DNA of 28,399 nt. It comes from a virus. Numbering within the stretch: the stretch's first letter is position 1; each line of letters starts with the position of its first letter. The position numbers were made by a program, and so were the translations under genes. Below, piece after piece: positions 1 through 10,400 of the stretch. Under the pieces are notes generated by a model. It was not told the DNA's origin. It saw only the letters and a program-made list of their open reading frames with translations, and searched no databases. The stretch is taken from positions 1 through 28,399 of IMG/VR virus record IMGVR_UViG_3300036785_000161. One strand, given 5' to 3'.

Positions 1-3000
1 CGTTGATTTCTCTCAGCATCCTTGGTCCATCTGGCGACATGTAGAGTCGCATAGCATTCCATGCCAGCTTCCTCATTCCAACCTCGGCTGCGCTGTTGAT
101 TGCCGCCGCGACTGTATGCTTTATGATAGTCGACATTCTGTAAAGCAGTTGAACCGTGGTTATCCTCTCGCGAGCCATATGGGCTGCATAGTTCCACCCT
201 GCAAGAGTCGAGTCATTAATCACTTTCCCGTTGGAAACGAACCTCAGCCAGGGCTCAAGCTGCGCCGCATCTTGCTGTCCCCAAGCATCCTCAATGGCTG
301 AGTAAATATCTGGATCGCTAATAAACCTCCAAGCATTTATGAGTGGCCTACGAAACGCGAAGTCATGAATGAATTGTTCCATCTTCGGAACGACAGAATA
401 GTAATTAATATCGAGAGGATACTTCGCGTCGGTCCTCGCGTGTTCCCAGTTCTTCGAAGGCAGTGACCTGAACCAACGGTCCATACCAAAGACTTTCTCT
501 GCGTCGCCAGCCTGGCCAAGCCAGAATGGATCAGCCATCAACGGATAGTATCCACCTTTATAGATTCCGAAGGCAGTTTGAATAGCTCTGGCCTCTACCT
601 TATCCGGTGGTACGCCAGACACTTCTCTTGCAAGTTCCTCCATTCGTGGCCAGAAGTGATCGAATATATCCCACACACCTTGAACGAAGTCCCACATTTC
701 TTTCGTAGCATTCTTAGCCACGAACGACTTAACCTGTATAGGGTCCCATTGAAAAGTCTGCCCGCCTCTACCTTGAAACTCGCCGGTTAGTTTGGTGAAG
801 TTACTCGAGTTCCCCATATTCAGCATGATACCGATCAGATCGCCATGTGTCATATCCCTTGGCTGGCCGCTTCGCCAATCAACCAGTTCATTATTTTCCA
901 GCTTCTCACTGGCCCTCCTATCCATCTCCGCCTTCTCAGGCAGCTTCCTAATCAACTGTCCAAGCTCTCTAAGTGCATCATTCTTTACATGCTTCCCAGC
1001 TTCGAGCGGCATAAACACTACCTGATTAAAAATGCCGAGCGGTTCATTCCGATCATACCAGTCAATCCGTTGCTCCGGCTTAACAAGCGTAGCATCGATA
1101 TCACGGCCAATAGCTCTCAGCTTATCTATCTTGCCTGGGTGCCTCAACGGTACGTTCTTCGGCATTCGCGCCAGTTGATCCAGAGCCTGCTGTTTCGCTA
1201 CGGCAAAGTCCAAGGCCCTCGAGCCAGCCTGTATCGAGAACTCAGCCCTTCCAACCCTATCTATACTTTCGATCGATTCATAAAAGTTATCCCGCTCTTG
1301 CACTGTATACTCACTAAACTTGTAGCCCTGATGACCAATCAATTCAGTATCCACCTTCGGGTCCCAGCCCAACGCACGCTTGTTCTCAATGAACTGTGGC
1401 AGGCTCACGCCCCTCAACGAGGCTAACAGTTCTGCATCATTTCTCGGCTGTGGCAAACCTACTACATCAAAGATGGAATGGATATAGTTGGTCCATTCCT
1501 GTGGAACCTTGCTAACTGTTTGATTGTAGCTGTATCGGTTGATAAGGGTTTGCAGTTTATCGGCGCGCTTCTCCGCAGCGATCGCCATCTTTGCCATGAT
1601 AGTCGAGATGGCCTGTTCCAGCTTCGCCTTAAATGACTCGCCCCACTTCTGCGACAGCGCCTTATCCAGCGCATTCCTTCCAGCCTTCTCCGCCGCACGA
1701 CGGTAGTTCTCGTAATCAACCTCGTAGGCCCTCGTCTTACTTATGCGGTCGTTTGCCCAATCCTGCAGGTTCTGCTTGGTAATGGGCTGCATTTGGCCCA
1801 TCTCGCCAGCCTGATTAATCATGTACAACTCATCGATGAATACATCGATCTGTTCTTCGGCCAAGGCCCGATCGCGGGTTTCATTATAGATCTTCGTTGG
1901 CAGGTCGCCATACCTGGCCCGCATACGCGAGGCAGTTTCGGCCTTCACTCTTTGATCGAAGTATTCCCTCGCCTGTAGATCGCCCTTGTCCTTATCGAAC
2001 TTATTGAGCGCCGCGATCATCTCAGCACCGGACCTAAAGTCCAACAGGTTCGCCACCGTATCCAACTGCTCTCCTTTCGGGTGAGCATACTTACGCAGGT
2101 TTGGCGACGCTTGCCCCGCCTTAATATACCGTTCCAGCGCGGGCTGAAACAATTTCAGTTTCTGGACCTTCTGCCCATTGGGCAACTCCCCCATCCGCAG
2201 ATATCGATCGGCCCTAAAGCCAGGATCGTACCGCATATCTAGTTCAGCCTCTTCAGCCATCCTCTTTTCATTGGCTCTCCACTCTGGCGTCAGTTCCCTC
2301 TTGACGTCCCTCTCAGCTTCTTTATAAATCTTATCCAGCCTCGCTTGTCCTTCCTTCACTATCTTATTAAAATACTTCGTGTACATTCCAGCCGAAATAT
2401 TGGTGGGCCTGTTATCTTGGAACATTGGCTGGAAGTAGAAGGACTTACGAATAGCGCCGAGCAGGGTTTGTGGGATGCTCTCTGGATCGAGGGTCTCAAG
2501 TTCTTTCCCCTCGTTCCTCGTAATCCCATCAGACCTAACTCTAAAATCGTCCTTGATCTTTTCATACAGCGACGGCTCGGTGTAAGCGAGAAAGTTAGCC
2601 ATTGAAATCTTGACGTCAGCGCCAGACATACGCTGCGTCGCGATCTTGTCTGCAATCCCTGGTTCATATCCGAGCAGCCCATCTCCAGGCCCTGGCGTCA
2701 CATTAGCGTATATCGAATCAATAGCCTCGCGAGTGATCCCCACAGTTGTATCCTTCAGCACTCCACTGAGATATTTGGCTATCATCTCAGGCGAGCGCTG
2801 GTACGTATTAGAGTTCTGTACCATCTGAAAGACCTGATCAAAAACATCCAGGTCATGCTTAATCATAGCTTGATGGAGCTTATCAACTAGAGGATCGATA
2901 CCAGTGGGTGGGACTTGACCGGCGCGGATCATCTGTTCAGTGACAGTTGTTACTTTCGGTGGCGGTAACAGCCCAGCAACCTCGGCCCGGCCTTCGCCCT

Positions 3001-3853
3001 CGATCGGAATCTCATCAGGCCTCACCACGATCTCAGGCAGCGTCGTTTCAGCTGGCTTCGAGGGCCTATCCTTATCCGCCAGGAACTCATCAATCTCCCT
3101 TCGCCATCGCTGTCCCCTAGTCTCTACCGGACCTGATCCAGTCCTATCCAAGAACTCTCTGAGTTCCGCTGCCGACGATAGTTCTGGCCTCCCAAAGCGC
3201 ATACCACTCAAGCCCAGCGACCCCATTGCCAAACCCAAGCTTGTTTCCTGCTGCTGTCGTTTCGAGTTCCATGCGAAGAACTGCTCCTCCGACATGTTAT
3301 CTGGAGGCCTCTCCTCCGCATAGCTCGCGAAGGATTTGATCGTGTTGTAAACGAAAGCGAGGAAGGCAACTTCTGGAGAGGCGGTTGAGATAATCCGTGC
3401 CGATACTTCTGGATCAGTTGGGAAGATACCAACGAACGGGACCTGGACAAAGCCATTGGCCTGAATTGTCTTGCCTAGTATATCAAGATTGGCCCAGTCA
3501 TCATTGGAGACAGCCGCAGCCTTCGGATGGCTATTCACGTAGCTTTGCAGGCTTGCATTCTGCCCAACATACTTAGACGCCTGGCCTACCTTATGATCTC
3601 GTATTGCGCCGTCGGGATCAGCACTAACAACGGAAGGGTCCTGACCTGTCAGGTTGGCGGTGTCAACGTCTTTCGCTGCCTTATTCGGGTCCTCCACCGC
3701 CCCAGCCACAGCTTTGGATTGTGCGCCTGGAGCCATGAACTGGTTATAAAAGTCCGTGATGGCGTCCGGCCTAACAGGTCCTTCATCAGTGTCAGGCTGA
3801 CGCTGTTGCTGATACTGCTGGAGCAGCGAGTTGAATGTGGCATTATCTGGCAT
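1..3853 (-). CDS. Giant internal virion (ejection) protein, cut by the left edge
   Basis: One unbroken reading frame runs from an ATG at 3853 (MPDNATFNSL) off the left edge, giving at least 1284 residues with no stop. The N-terminus is Q-rich (QQYQQQRQ at 12-19) and followed by a Pro/Asp-rich linker. The rest is long, charged and apparently alpha-helical, with no clear signal peptide or membrane helix. The ATG overlaps the end of the preceding gene by 11 bases. Its place, last after gp14-like and transglycosylase-carrying proteins, matches T7 gp16, the largest core protein ejected into the cell. I see no transglycosylase motif here; that activity sits two genes upstream. It could also carry domains of the phage 'large polyvalent protein' type, which I cannot confirm by eye. 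The role as ejected protein is inferred from order, size and composition. Confidence 0.85.
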   Translation of the reverse strand, partial: MPDNATFNSLLQQYQQQRQPDTDEGPVRPDAITDFYNQFMAPGAQSKAVAGAVEDPNKAAKDVDTANLTGQDPSVVSADPDGAIRDHKVGQASKYVGQNASLQSYVNSHPKAAAVSNDDWANLDILGKTIQANGFVQVPFVGIFPTDPEVSARIISTASPEVAFLAFVYNTIKSFASYAEERPPDNMSEEQFFAWNSKRQQQETSLGLAMGSLGLSGMRFGRPELSSAAELREFLDRTGSGPVETRGQRWRREIDEFLADKDRPSKPAETTLPEIVVRPDEIPIEGEGRAEVAGLLPPPKVTTVTEQMIRAGQVPPTGIDPLVDKLHQAMIKHDLDVFDQVFQMVQNSNTYQRSPEMIAKYLSGVLKDTTVGITREAIDSIYANVTPGPGDGLLGYEPGIADKIATQRMSGADVKISMANFLAYTEPSLYEKIKDDFRVRSDGITRNEGKELETLDPESIPQTLLGAIRKSFYFQPMFQDNRPTNISAGMYTKYFNKIVKEGQARLDKIYKEAERDVKRELTPEWRANEKRMAEEAELDMRYDPGFRADRYLRMGELPNGQKVQKLKLFQPALERYIKAGQASPNLRKYAHPKGEQLDTVANLLDFRSGAEMIAALNKFDKDKGDLQAREYFDQRVKAETASRMRARYGDLPTKIYNETRDRALAEEQIDVFIDELYMINQAGEMGQMQPITKQNLQDWANDRISKTRAYEVDYENYRRAAEKAGRNALDKALSQKWGESFKAKLEQAISTIMAKMAIAAEKRADKLQTLINRYSYNQTVSKVPQEWTNYIHSIFDVVGLPQPRNDAELLASLRGVSLPQFIENKRALGWDPKVDTELIGHQGYKFSEYTVQERDNFYESIESIDRVGRAEFSIQAGSRALDFAVAKQQALDQLARMPKNVPLRHPGKIDKLRAIGRDIDATLVKPEQRIDWYDRNEPLGIFNQVVFMPLEAGKHVKNDALRELGQLIRKLPEKAEMDRRASEKLENNELVDWRSGQPRDMTHGDLIGIMLNMGNSSNFTKLTGEFQGRGGQTFQWDPIQVKSFVAKNATKEMWDFVQGVWDIFDHFWPRMEELAREVSGVPPDKVEARAIQTAFGIYKGGYYPLMADPFWLGQAGDAEKVFGMDRWFRSLPSKNWEHARTDAKYPLDINYYSVVPKMEQFIHDFAFRRPLINAWRFISDPDIYSAIEDAWGQQDAAQLEPWLRFVSNGKVINDSTLAGWNYAAHMARERITTVQLLYRMSTIIKHTVAAAINSAAEVGMRKLAWNAMRLYMSPDGPRMLREIN

Positions 3854-4928
3854 TGTTCGCCTTGTGCGTCTGGTACAGAGTGTAGATATCTTCGGGCGTT
3901 GCCTCTCTATGGAATTGTTGGAAGAATTGATCCCGATTCTCTTCAGTGAACCAACCATCAGGAACCATGAAGTCTCGATCAGGACTCTGCCAGAAGTAAG
4001 TTGAACGATCGCGAATGAGTCTGGCAGTTATGGACAGCACATCGTTATCGTCGAGAGGAGCCTGTGGGTCCTTCCGCATTCTCTGAAAGCGCTTCAGTTC
4101 ATACGCGAGTGCGCCCTGAAATTGATTCATCTGTTTATCATTAGTCGATGCTATATGAGCCTCATTCAAAAGTCCTGACGCTACTTGCATATAGCGATGC
4201 ATCTGGTTATCAATATCCTTCTGCGATTTCAATGCACTTAAATCATGTCGCAGGATACCAGTCTGCCGCCGCGACAGATCCATTAACGGAAGGTTGTCAC
4301 CCACCTGTTTAAGCACTTCCCACTTATCTACACTAGGATCACCACGCGCAGCCTTATCCACCAAGCCATAAGCCTGATTAAACCTCGCCGTTCGTTCAGA
4401 GGTCTCTGGCACGTCCACCTTACTATTATGTGTAAACACTCCATCGATATACTTTTGCATAGCTGGATCATGGCTTAAAGCTAATTGTCGCATGGCAGGC
4501 CAGGCAGGATTGATTTGATTCGCTTCATAATCATTCCGAGGGCCGCGGCCCTGGAACTGATCATAATTATATAAGATCTTGTCCAGACTATCTCTATCGT
4601 TTGAGAGGATTTGTTTGTTCGCGAACCTCGACACCGCAACATTATTGCGCGTATAACGCGAGGCCCGCTCGATGAACTTCTCCCTCTCATTCTCATTATC
4701 ATACTTGGAAGCCGCATAGTCCTGCAACTCCTTCATCCAGTTTTGTTCTTCCGCTACGTTCCTGTCCGCGACCGGCGCGACGTCAGCTGGTGTTGGGGCG
4801 GTAGTTGGTTCGTCTGCTGCGACAGGAATTGTCGAAGAGGGCTGTGGCAATGGCGCAGCATTTGGGTCCTCCACAATCACCTCTTGAGGACCACCATACA
4901 CGCCCGCACTGATAAGCCCATTAGCCAT
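3843..4928 (-). CDS. Putative internal virion protein (361 aa), unknown function
   Basis: A 361-residue protein starting MANGLISAGV. Residues about 20-60 form a Pro/Ala/Thr-rich linker. The remainder is hydrophilic and predicted helical, with many Asp, Arg and Gln residues, and no signal peptide or membrane segment is apparent. The ATG lies two bases after the stop of the transglycosylase gene, and its own stop overlaps the start of the giant protein by 11 bases. Sitting between two probable ejection proteins it is probably also a core or ejected protein, comparable in position to T7 gp15, although I see no specific sequence match. The start is fixed by the tight spacing. Function is inferred from context only. 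Confidence 0.85.
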   Translation of the reverse strand: MANGLISAGVYGGPQEVIVEDPNAAPLPQPSSTIPVAADEPTTAPTPADVAPVADRNVAEEQNWMKELQDYAASKYDNENEREKFIERASRYTRNNVAVSRFANKQILSNDRDSLDKILYNYDQFQGRGPRNDYEANQINPAWPAMRQLALSHDPAMQKYIDGVFTHNSKVDVPETSERTARFNQAYGLVDKAARGDPSVDKWEVLKQVGDNLPLMDLSRRQTGILRHDLSALKSQKDIDNQMHRYMQVASGLLNEAHIASTNDKQMNQFQGALAYELKRFQRMRKDPQAPLDDNDVLSITARLIRDRSTYFWQSPDRDFMVPDGWFTEENRDQFFQQFHREATPEDIYTLYQTHKANNAR

Positions 4929-4930
4929 GC

Positions 4931-6475
4931 TTACGCTCCAACGGTCTCAGGGCCAGACAGAAGCATTTTCCGTCGTGCGAGTTCGTTCGCCCAACCCTGC
5001 TGGAAACTCTGGCGACTCTGTGGTCCTCTCATTCCAGGGAAACGATTACCAGCTATATTCGTCGTGGCCCCGCGAGAGAAGAACCCTCTGCCTTGCTGGT
5101 GCATCATATACAGTTCGCCATCAGATGGATTCCTGCCATACCGTTCACGGAACCAGCTCTGATGATCCTTGAGCATCCTGGCCGCAGCCATCGCGTTATC
5201 GCGAGGATTATAGATATCACCCTCGCCATACCTTTTCCATTCTTCCTTGCCGATCTGGAATAGGCCCTTGTATTGTGTGGCCCTGTTACGATTGCTTCCA
5301 GGGTTATTCGACGACTCAATCGAGGCTATCGCATTCATAGTATTCGGATCAAGATTGTAACGCTGAGATGCGTCTGCGATGGCGGAGGCTACCTCAGGAC
5401 CGCCCCTTGCTGGAAGGTTCTGCATTACACCTGGCAGTGATGCTAGCTGAATCTTGGGGGCGTGCGGCCTGTAGGTTTCCGTCGCGAATGCGAGGTAGTC
5501 CCCACGGTTAAGTGCGTCGGTTGCCGGATCAATCTCAGACCTTATCTCAGGTTTAGGCGTGGCCGATGGCTGCGCTGGCGGGATTGGTGTTACTGGTTCA
5601 GTTGGCTGCGAACCAGGCTGAACGACAACACCAGTTGTATTACTCCCACCAATGAGCGGCGCGACTGTCTGTGCCTTATCCCTTGACCAGTGCTTTGCCT
5701 CTATATCATTTCTCTTGTCATCGATCTTAGCCTGTGCCTGCTCAGTAGCCGCAGCTGACATCTGCGGCTTCAACGTATTCAAGACCGCTTGCGCCCTATT
5801 AACATCCTCTTTCGGCCCAAGGGCAATAGCGTTAACCATCTTCCCTGCTATATTATCGAAGGTCTTTCGCAGATTATACTGCATCATCGCAGTTGGCACA
5901 CGGTCCATCGCGGACAGCTTCGTAAACTTCTCCGTAATATTCTGCATATCCAGATGAAACAGGGCGTCGTTATCTACATTCCTGATCGCGTGGTCAACAG
6001 TGTTATTAATATCGCCAACTATATTATCACGAGCGAAGGCATGGTACGAAGTGTCGGCCGATGTCTGCGCCCGCGCGATCTGCGCTCGCAGATTCCACAG
6101 CGTCTGCCTCTGAAACATCAGCTTCTGATTGACGCTCATATTCGCGGAGTCATCCGCGACCGTCTTAGTCATAGCATCGATATGAGCCGGTAGACCGGCT
6201 TGTTGCTGATCTCCTGGAAGCTGCTCAAACGTCCCATTCATCATATCGACTTTTTTGAAGTTGCTCGTCACAGCCGTGTTGGTCGTGACCTCATCTTTCA
6301 GGTTTTGAATAGCCGCTGCGGCCTGTCCAACCTGTTCAAATCCCTGTCCAAGTTTCTCCTCGCCCGCGCCTATCTCAGCACCGAACAGTGCAGGGCTTGC
6401 CGGAATATCCACGCGTGGCGCAGCGACCTCCGCGCCGGTCATTGTAGGGTAAGGAGTATAGGGAACCTTTGGCAT
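4931..6475 (-). CDS. Internal virion protein with SLT-type lytic transglycosylase domain
   Basis: A 514-residue protein. Residues about 1-270 are helical and resemble phage core proteins. A Pro/Thr-rich linker covers about 285-310. Residues about 360-470 form a soluble lytic transglycosylase (lysozyme-like) domain with the signature IASIESSNNP; Glu387 is the expected catalytic acid, followed by GLFQIG at 404-409 and NAMAAARML at 427-435. This family cleaves peptidoglycan glycan strands. In virions it opens the cell wall locally during DNA ejection, as the T7 gp16 N-terminal domain does. Here the enzyme is on a mid-sized protein rather than the giant one. No signal peptide is seen, fitting delivery in the virion. 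The ATG is one base after the stop of the gp14-like gene. Confidence 0.93.
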   Translation of the reverse strand: MPKVPYTPYPTMTGAEVAAPRVDIPASPALFGAEIGAGEEKLGQGFEQVGQAAAAIQNLKDEVTTNTAVTSNFKKVDMMNGTFEQLPGDQQQAGLPAHIDAMTKTVADDSANMSVNQKLMFQRQTLWNLRAQIARAQTSADTSYHAFARDNIVGDINNTVDHAIRNVDNDALFHLDMQNITEKFTKLSAMDRVPTAMMQYNLRKTFDNIAGKMVNAIALGPKEDVNRAQAVLNTLKPQMSAAATEQAQAKIDDKRNDIEAKHWSRDKAQTVAPLIGGSNTTGVVVQPGSQPTEPVTPIPPAQPSATPKPEIRSEIDPATDALNRGDYLAFATETYRPHAPKIQLASLPGVMQNLPARGGPEVASAIADASQRYNLDPNTMNAIASIESSNNPGSNRNRATQYKGLFQIGKEEWKRYGEGDIYNPRDNAMAAARMLKDHQSWFRERYGRNPSDGELYMMHQQGRGFFSRGATTNIAGNRFPGMRGPQSRQSFQQGWANELARRKMLLSGPETVGA

Positions 6476-6476
6476 G

Positions 6477-7016
6477 TTACGTTCCTAATGGAGTACCAGG
6501 AGGCTGACCAAATTGATAGGCGAGCTTAGCCGTTGTGGCGGCTCCTCCAAGAACCGAGCCACCTGCCTGAAACGCCCCAGCGATCGGGGCCTGCTCTGCG
6601 CCAAATGTATACAGTTTGGATGAGGCCTCATCCGAAAACCCCTTCACCAGATAATCGTAAGACCTCCTGCTCGCATCATTCCTAACGATGCTCTCGTTGA
6701 ACCGTCCCAGGCTTAGCGCAGAGTCCTGCACCAACGCATTCGTTCCACTCCTCACATCTAGCCCACCAGCACCCTGCTCCGCTATAATACCTCCTAGCTC
6801 TGCACGAGTCTTCATCCCTTGCTGCTGGGCCTGTTCCTCACCCAGCGCGACTTCTCTAGTCGCTTGTTGCTGATCAATAGTTCTATTCATGCTTGCAACA
6901 GCAGACTGATAGTTCATCATGTTCTCTGTCGCGCTGGCCTGTTCCATCGCGCCAGCCGCCGACACGCCAGCGCCAATCACAGTCGCTGCTATTGCGATCT
7001 CAGGCAGCATGGGCAT
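6477..7016 (-). CDS. gp14-like internal core protein
   Basis: A 179-residue protein with a hydrophobic Ala/Gly-rich N-terminus (about residues 5-24), a Gln/Ala-rich helical middle, and a Gly/Ala-rich hydrophobic stretch near 146-165. This resembles the short virion core proteins of T7-like phages (gp14 type), which insert in the outer membrane at ejection. It follows the gp13-like gene by one base and precedes the transglycosylase protein by one base, matching the T7 order 13-14-15/16. Similarity is by composition, size and position; I cannot point to a catalytic motif. The alternative is an unrelated membrane-active virion protein. Confidence 0.75.
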   Translation of the reverse strand: MPMLPEIAIAATVIGAGVSAAGAMEQASATENMMNYQSAVASMNRTIDQQQATREVALGEEQAQQQGMKTRAELGGIIAEQGAGGLDVRSGTNALVQDSALSLGRFNESIVRNDASRRSYDYLVKGFSDEASSKLYTFGAEQAPIAGAFQAGGSVLGGAATTAKLAYQFGQPPGTPLGT

Positions 7017-7017
7017 C

Positions 7018-7449
7018 TTACTTTCTCCTCAACTGGAACGGAATCCTATTTTTGTCATCAGTCCCTTTGAACTCGCCCCCAAGAAACCTAATCCACTTAA
7101 TCGAGTCAACTTGATACGGATAACAGAACCCATACAGCGATTCATACTTTTGAAGCATAACCTCCAGTATCCTCTGCGAGTACCTTATAAACAGGAACTT
7201 ATACTTGCTGTTGTACTTAATCGCGTCAGCAACAACGACCCATACATAAGCTGAACTCGAAAGCATACAGGGTGGTATAATTCCCCAAGCAACCATCACC
7301 TCCCCATCCACCTTCGCGATCCATGCACTTTCACTCAGCAGCATATGATGCTTTAAGGATTCCTCCGCACCATGCACATTAGCGAACTGTGTCCGGCCGA
7401 GAAGGCCGACAAGGTGCGATGGCTCAGCTGGTATAATCTCTACCTTCAT
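7018..7449 (-). CDS. gp13-like / GNAT-fold phage assembly protein
   Basis: A 143-residue protein beginning MKVEIIPAEP. The layout suggests a compact acetyltransferase-like (GNAT) fold: an early HLVGLLGR segment, a middle strand with AWIAKVDGEVMVAWGI, and a late FCYPYQVDSIKWIRFLGGEF segment like the conserved C-terminal part of GNAT-fold phage proteins. T7 gp13 and relatives occupy exactly this place after the nozzle gene and are needed for virion assembly. Its ATG overlaps the stop of the nozzle gene (ATGA). The usual acetyl-CoA loop (Q/RxxGxG/A) is not obvious, so an enzymatic role is uncertain and a structural one is more likely. Confidence 0.75.
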   Translation of the reverse strand: MKVEIIPAEPSHLVGLLGRTQFANVHGAEESLKHHMLLSESAWIAKVDGEVMVAWGIIPPCMLSSSAYVWVVVADAIKYNSKYKFLFIRYSQRILEVMLQKYESLYGFCYPYQVDSIKWIRFLGGEFKGTDDKNRIPFQLRRK

Positions 7450-10400
7450 TTACCTCTACCACCACCAGACGTATCACCGATCACCACCTCCGGTATCACA
7501 CCCAGCACACTCGCCGGTACTGGATCATCCACTTGCACACACAGCTGGCCAGCCGTCTCCCACAAAGGGTCCATCACATAGTAAACGTCAACGCTAACCA
7601 GTGGTGATGGCGGGACGCTGGTAATGGGCTGTCCAGATGGCGTGGGGTTAAATTGCTTAACTGGGAGAATCGTTGGGAAGGTCCTCCCCATCTTGATCCC
7701 TCTCGACTCGCGCGCACGCATAGTCACACGAGGGATGACCTTACGCTTTCCCTGGACAGTAGGTTCGCCAGCGTCTAGATACATCGTTTGAAGCTGAGCT
7801 TGAAACGGCAGACCGGCGGTCGCTTTGGTTGCCGCGAACGGAAGCGTTATCGATCCATTTACGACAGTCTGTTGTGGTACTACCTGCCCATCTGCAAGGA
7901 TTGAAACGGTCGCGCCGTTGAGATAGTCAAGGCCATAATAGGTAGTAGCTGGGGTAGCCATGCTCCACGTTCCAGGCAATGCTACTTGAAGTCCAGGTGA
8001 CGGATTCGGAATTGGCTGTATCCAGTTGCCACTAATGGCGATTGCTGAAGTAAAGGTATTAATAACAGCTATACCACCATTCATTCTGAAGATCTGCCCA
8101 ACATTACCAGCAGTGAATATCCCAGGAGGAGTACAGATGAACGTGACGGCTCCTGATGAGGTCGTAGCACCGAGGCTGGAGGTTGATGTTGTCAACAGAC
8201 CAGCTGTAGTGAATCCACAGTCTACAGAGAAGGCATCCTCCGCTCCGTAGGTTAAATATCGCGGAACCATACGCTCTACAGACTGCACCACGTTTCCATT
8301 TATAACTCGTATAACAGCGAAGTAGGCAACGTCGTTGATCCCTTCACGGATAACGGCAACTGACGTGAACTGTCCTTGTGTATCATGCCGAGCCCATCCA
8401 AGCATCTCCTGGTCCTTAACATACGTCAACGACAAGAGGGCTCCATCGTCGCGGACAGCCCACACAACCCTAAAGGGCTCCTCCGCCCAAGCCCACTCCC
8501 TAATTAAGTGTCCAAAGAATAAATGGTTAGAAAGGATTGAGATATCGGAGCCTGTATAGATGTTAGCGTAGATATTGTATGAAAGGTCGCGGACGATCGA
8601 TCCCTTGGACTGGACATAGAGAACGTCATAGTTGACGACGATTGGAGGAACGTCCGATACGCCATTATACGCTTGTGGTGTGGCCGTGGCATTGGTTGGA
8701 GTAACTGCGGCAGTCGAGGCTAACCCACCAGCGCCACTTGATAGCTGCCATGCACCAGCAGCTGTCAATATCAAGAGACCTCCAGGTAACGGGAGCATAG
8801 ATTTAATCGTGTTGAACTGCGTGCTGACCAGCGTTCCTTGGATGGCGTCACTGTCGATAATTGGATCAGAGATATTAAAGTTAGTGTAAAGGCCTGGTTG
8901 GGACGCCCAAAAGGTAGTTGGCGAATTAGTTGATGCTGCGAAATAAAGACGTTGCTGGAAGAATGTAGTACATCCAGGATTTCCATTGCTTAAAGGATTT
9001 TGTGCCGTACCAGTTCCTCCACCAAGAACAGCAGTTGCGGCGGCCGCTCCAGCAGAGAATGTAACGGCTGGAGGGCTGCCACTCGGATATCCAGAACCTT
9101 GTTGAGCAGGGATAACTGCAGTTACACCCCAGGTACAGGTAAACCGTGGAGGGACACCACCGAAGTCTATCATGCCAGGCACATTACATGCTATAGCTGG
9201 CGTCGGATTGGTTGGTGTTGAGGTGCCGGCGCCAGACAAGCTGCCAGCACTCTGGAGGGTGGCCGTGGTAACGGTCCAAGCCCACCTTCCGTTCATTGCA
9301 TTGATGAAGCCTGCACTGGTTATCAGGAATGTAACGCCATTAGCTAATGTCAAGAGAGAGCCAGTTGGATCATTACCTGTAGTCACCACATTGTTTGTGC
9401 CGGGATTGGAAAGTGATCCACTGAGAACGCCAAGGGATGCGTTAGCTGTTGCCTGCATTCCAGTCGGTGGCGCTGCGACCGTTACGCCTGGGACTGTAGT
9501 ATAGGTTCCAGCTGCTGTAACAGTATAACTTATCACGCTGGACGTAAGATATGGAACTGAGATTATTGGCGGACTCTGCGTGAAGTCTGGTACTATATTG
9601 GAGTCAACTAGACTCGTTCCAGTGGCACTCTGAATGAAGCCATAGGCAGAACCGGTCGGAACAGGATTCCCAACCCCTATCTCAGCCTTATATACATTGT
9701 ACGAGATCGCGCCGGCAACAGCAGACCACACGACATTAATCGAGCCAGCCGTCGTTCCGATATTTACTGCATTAAGAACAGCGAACGGAGCACTTGGACC
9801 ACTCTCCTGCCCGTTAGCGTCCACCGCAGTAACTTCGTACGAATAGTTAGCGGTCCCGACAGCAGTCGGAGTGGCACTCGCTATAGTTGGGGAGCTAATA
9901 GTTGTGCCAAAAACTATAGGATTCAGGGTCCAATTAGTCGCGGCGTACGCAGTCAGGACATATGGCCGATACAACGGATGAACAAGAACCATATTGTTCG
10001 CAAGCTGCGCGAACTTTAACAGTGCAAGATCACTAGCTGCATATGGCGAGGCAATCTCATAGACTCGGCCAGCGGTTCCACCACTACTGTACACGCCATA
10101 ACCAGTACTATTAATGTTCGCGTGAGTGATGGTATCTTGCAGCGTAACGTTGGCTCCAGCCACAGCTGACACATAATAATATCTGTTGTCAATCTGCGGC
10201 ATCCCAACGGTGCCAGTAATAAAAATCCAATTACCAACTGCGAAGTTGTTCCCAGTGATGGTTGCGACAGCTGGATTAGCGTTGGTTATACCAGTGATGG
10301 CAAAAGGCGGTTCCAGAACCGATCCACCATTAATGTAAAACCTACAATAAAAGTTACCAAACTCTATAACAAAACCAATCTCAGCAGAGAACTGGAATGG

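Noticed and set aside
845-1426. 193-codon plus-strand open frame near the left end
   Set aside because: It is fully antisense to the continuous minus-strand giant protein, and no operon or ribosome site supports it.
2359-2682. 107-codon minus-strand frame inside the giant gene
   Set aside because: Out of frame with the continuous 1..3853 reading frame and without its own ribosome site or recognisable sequence.
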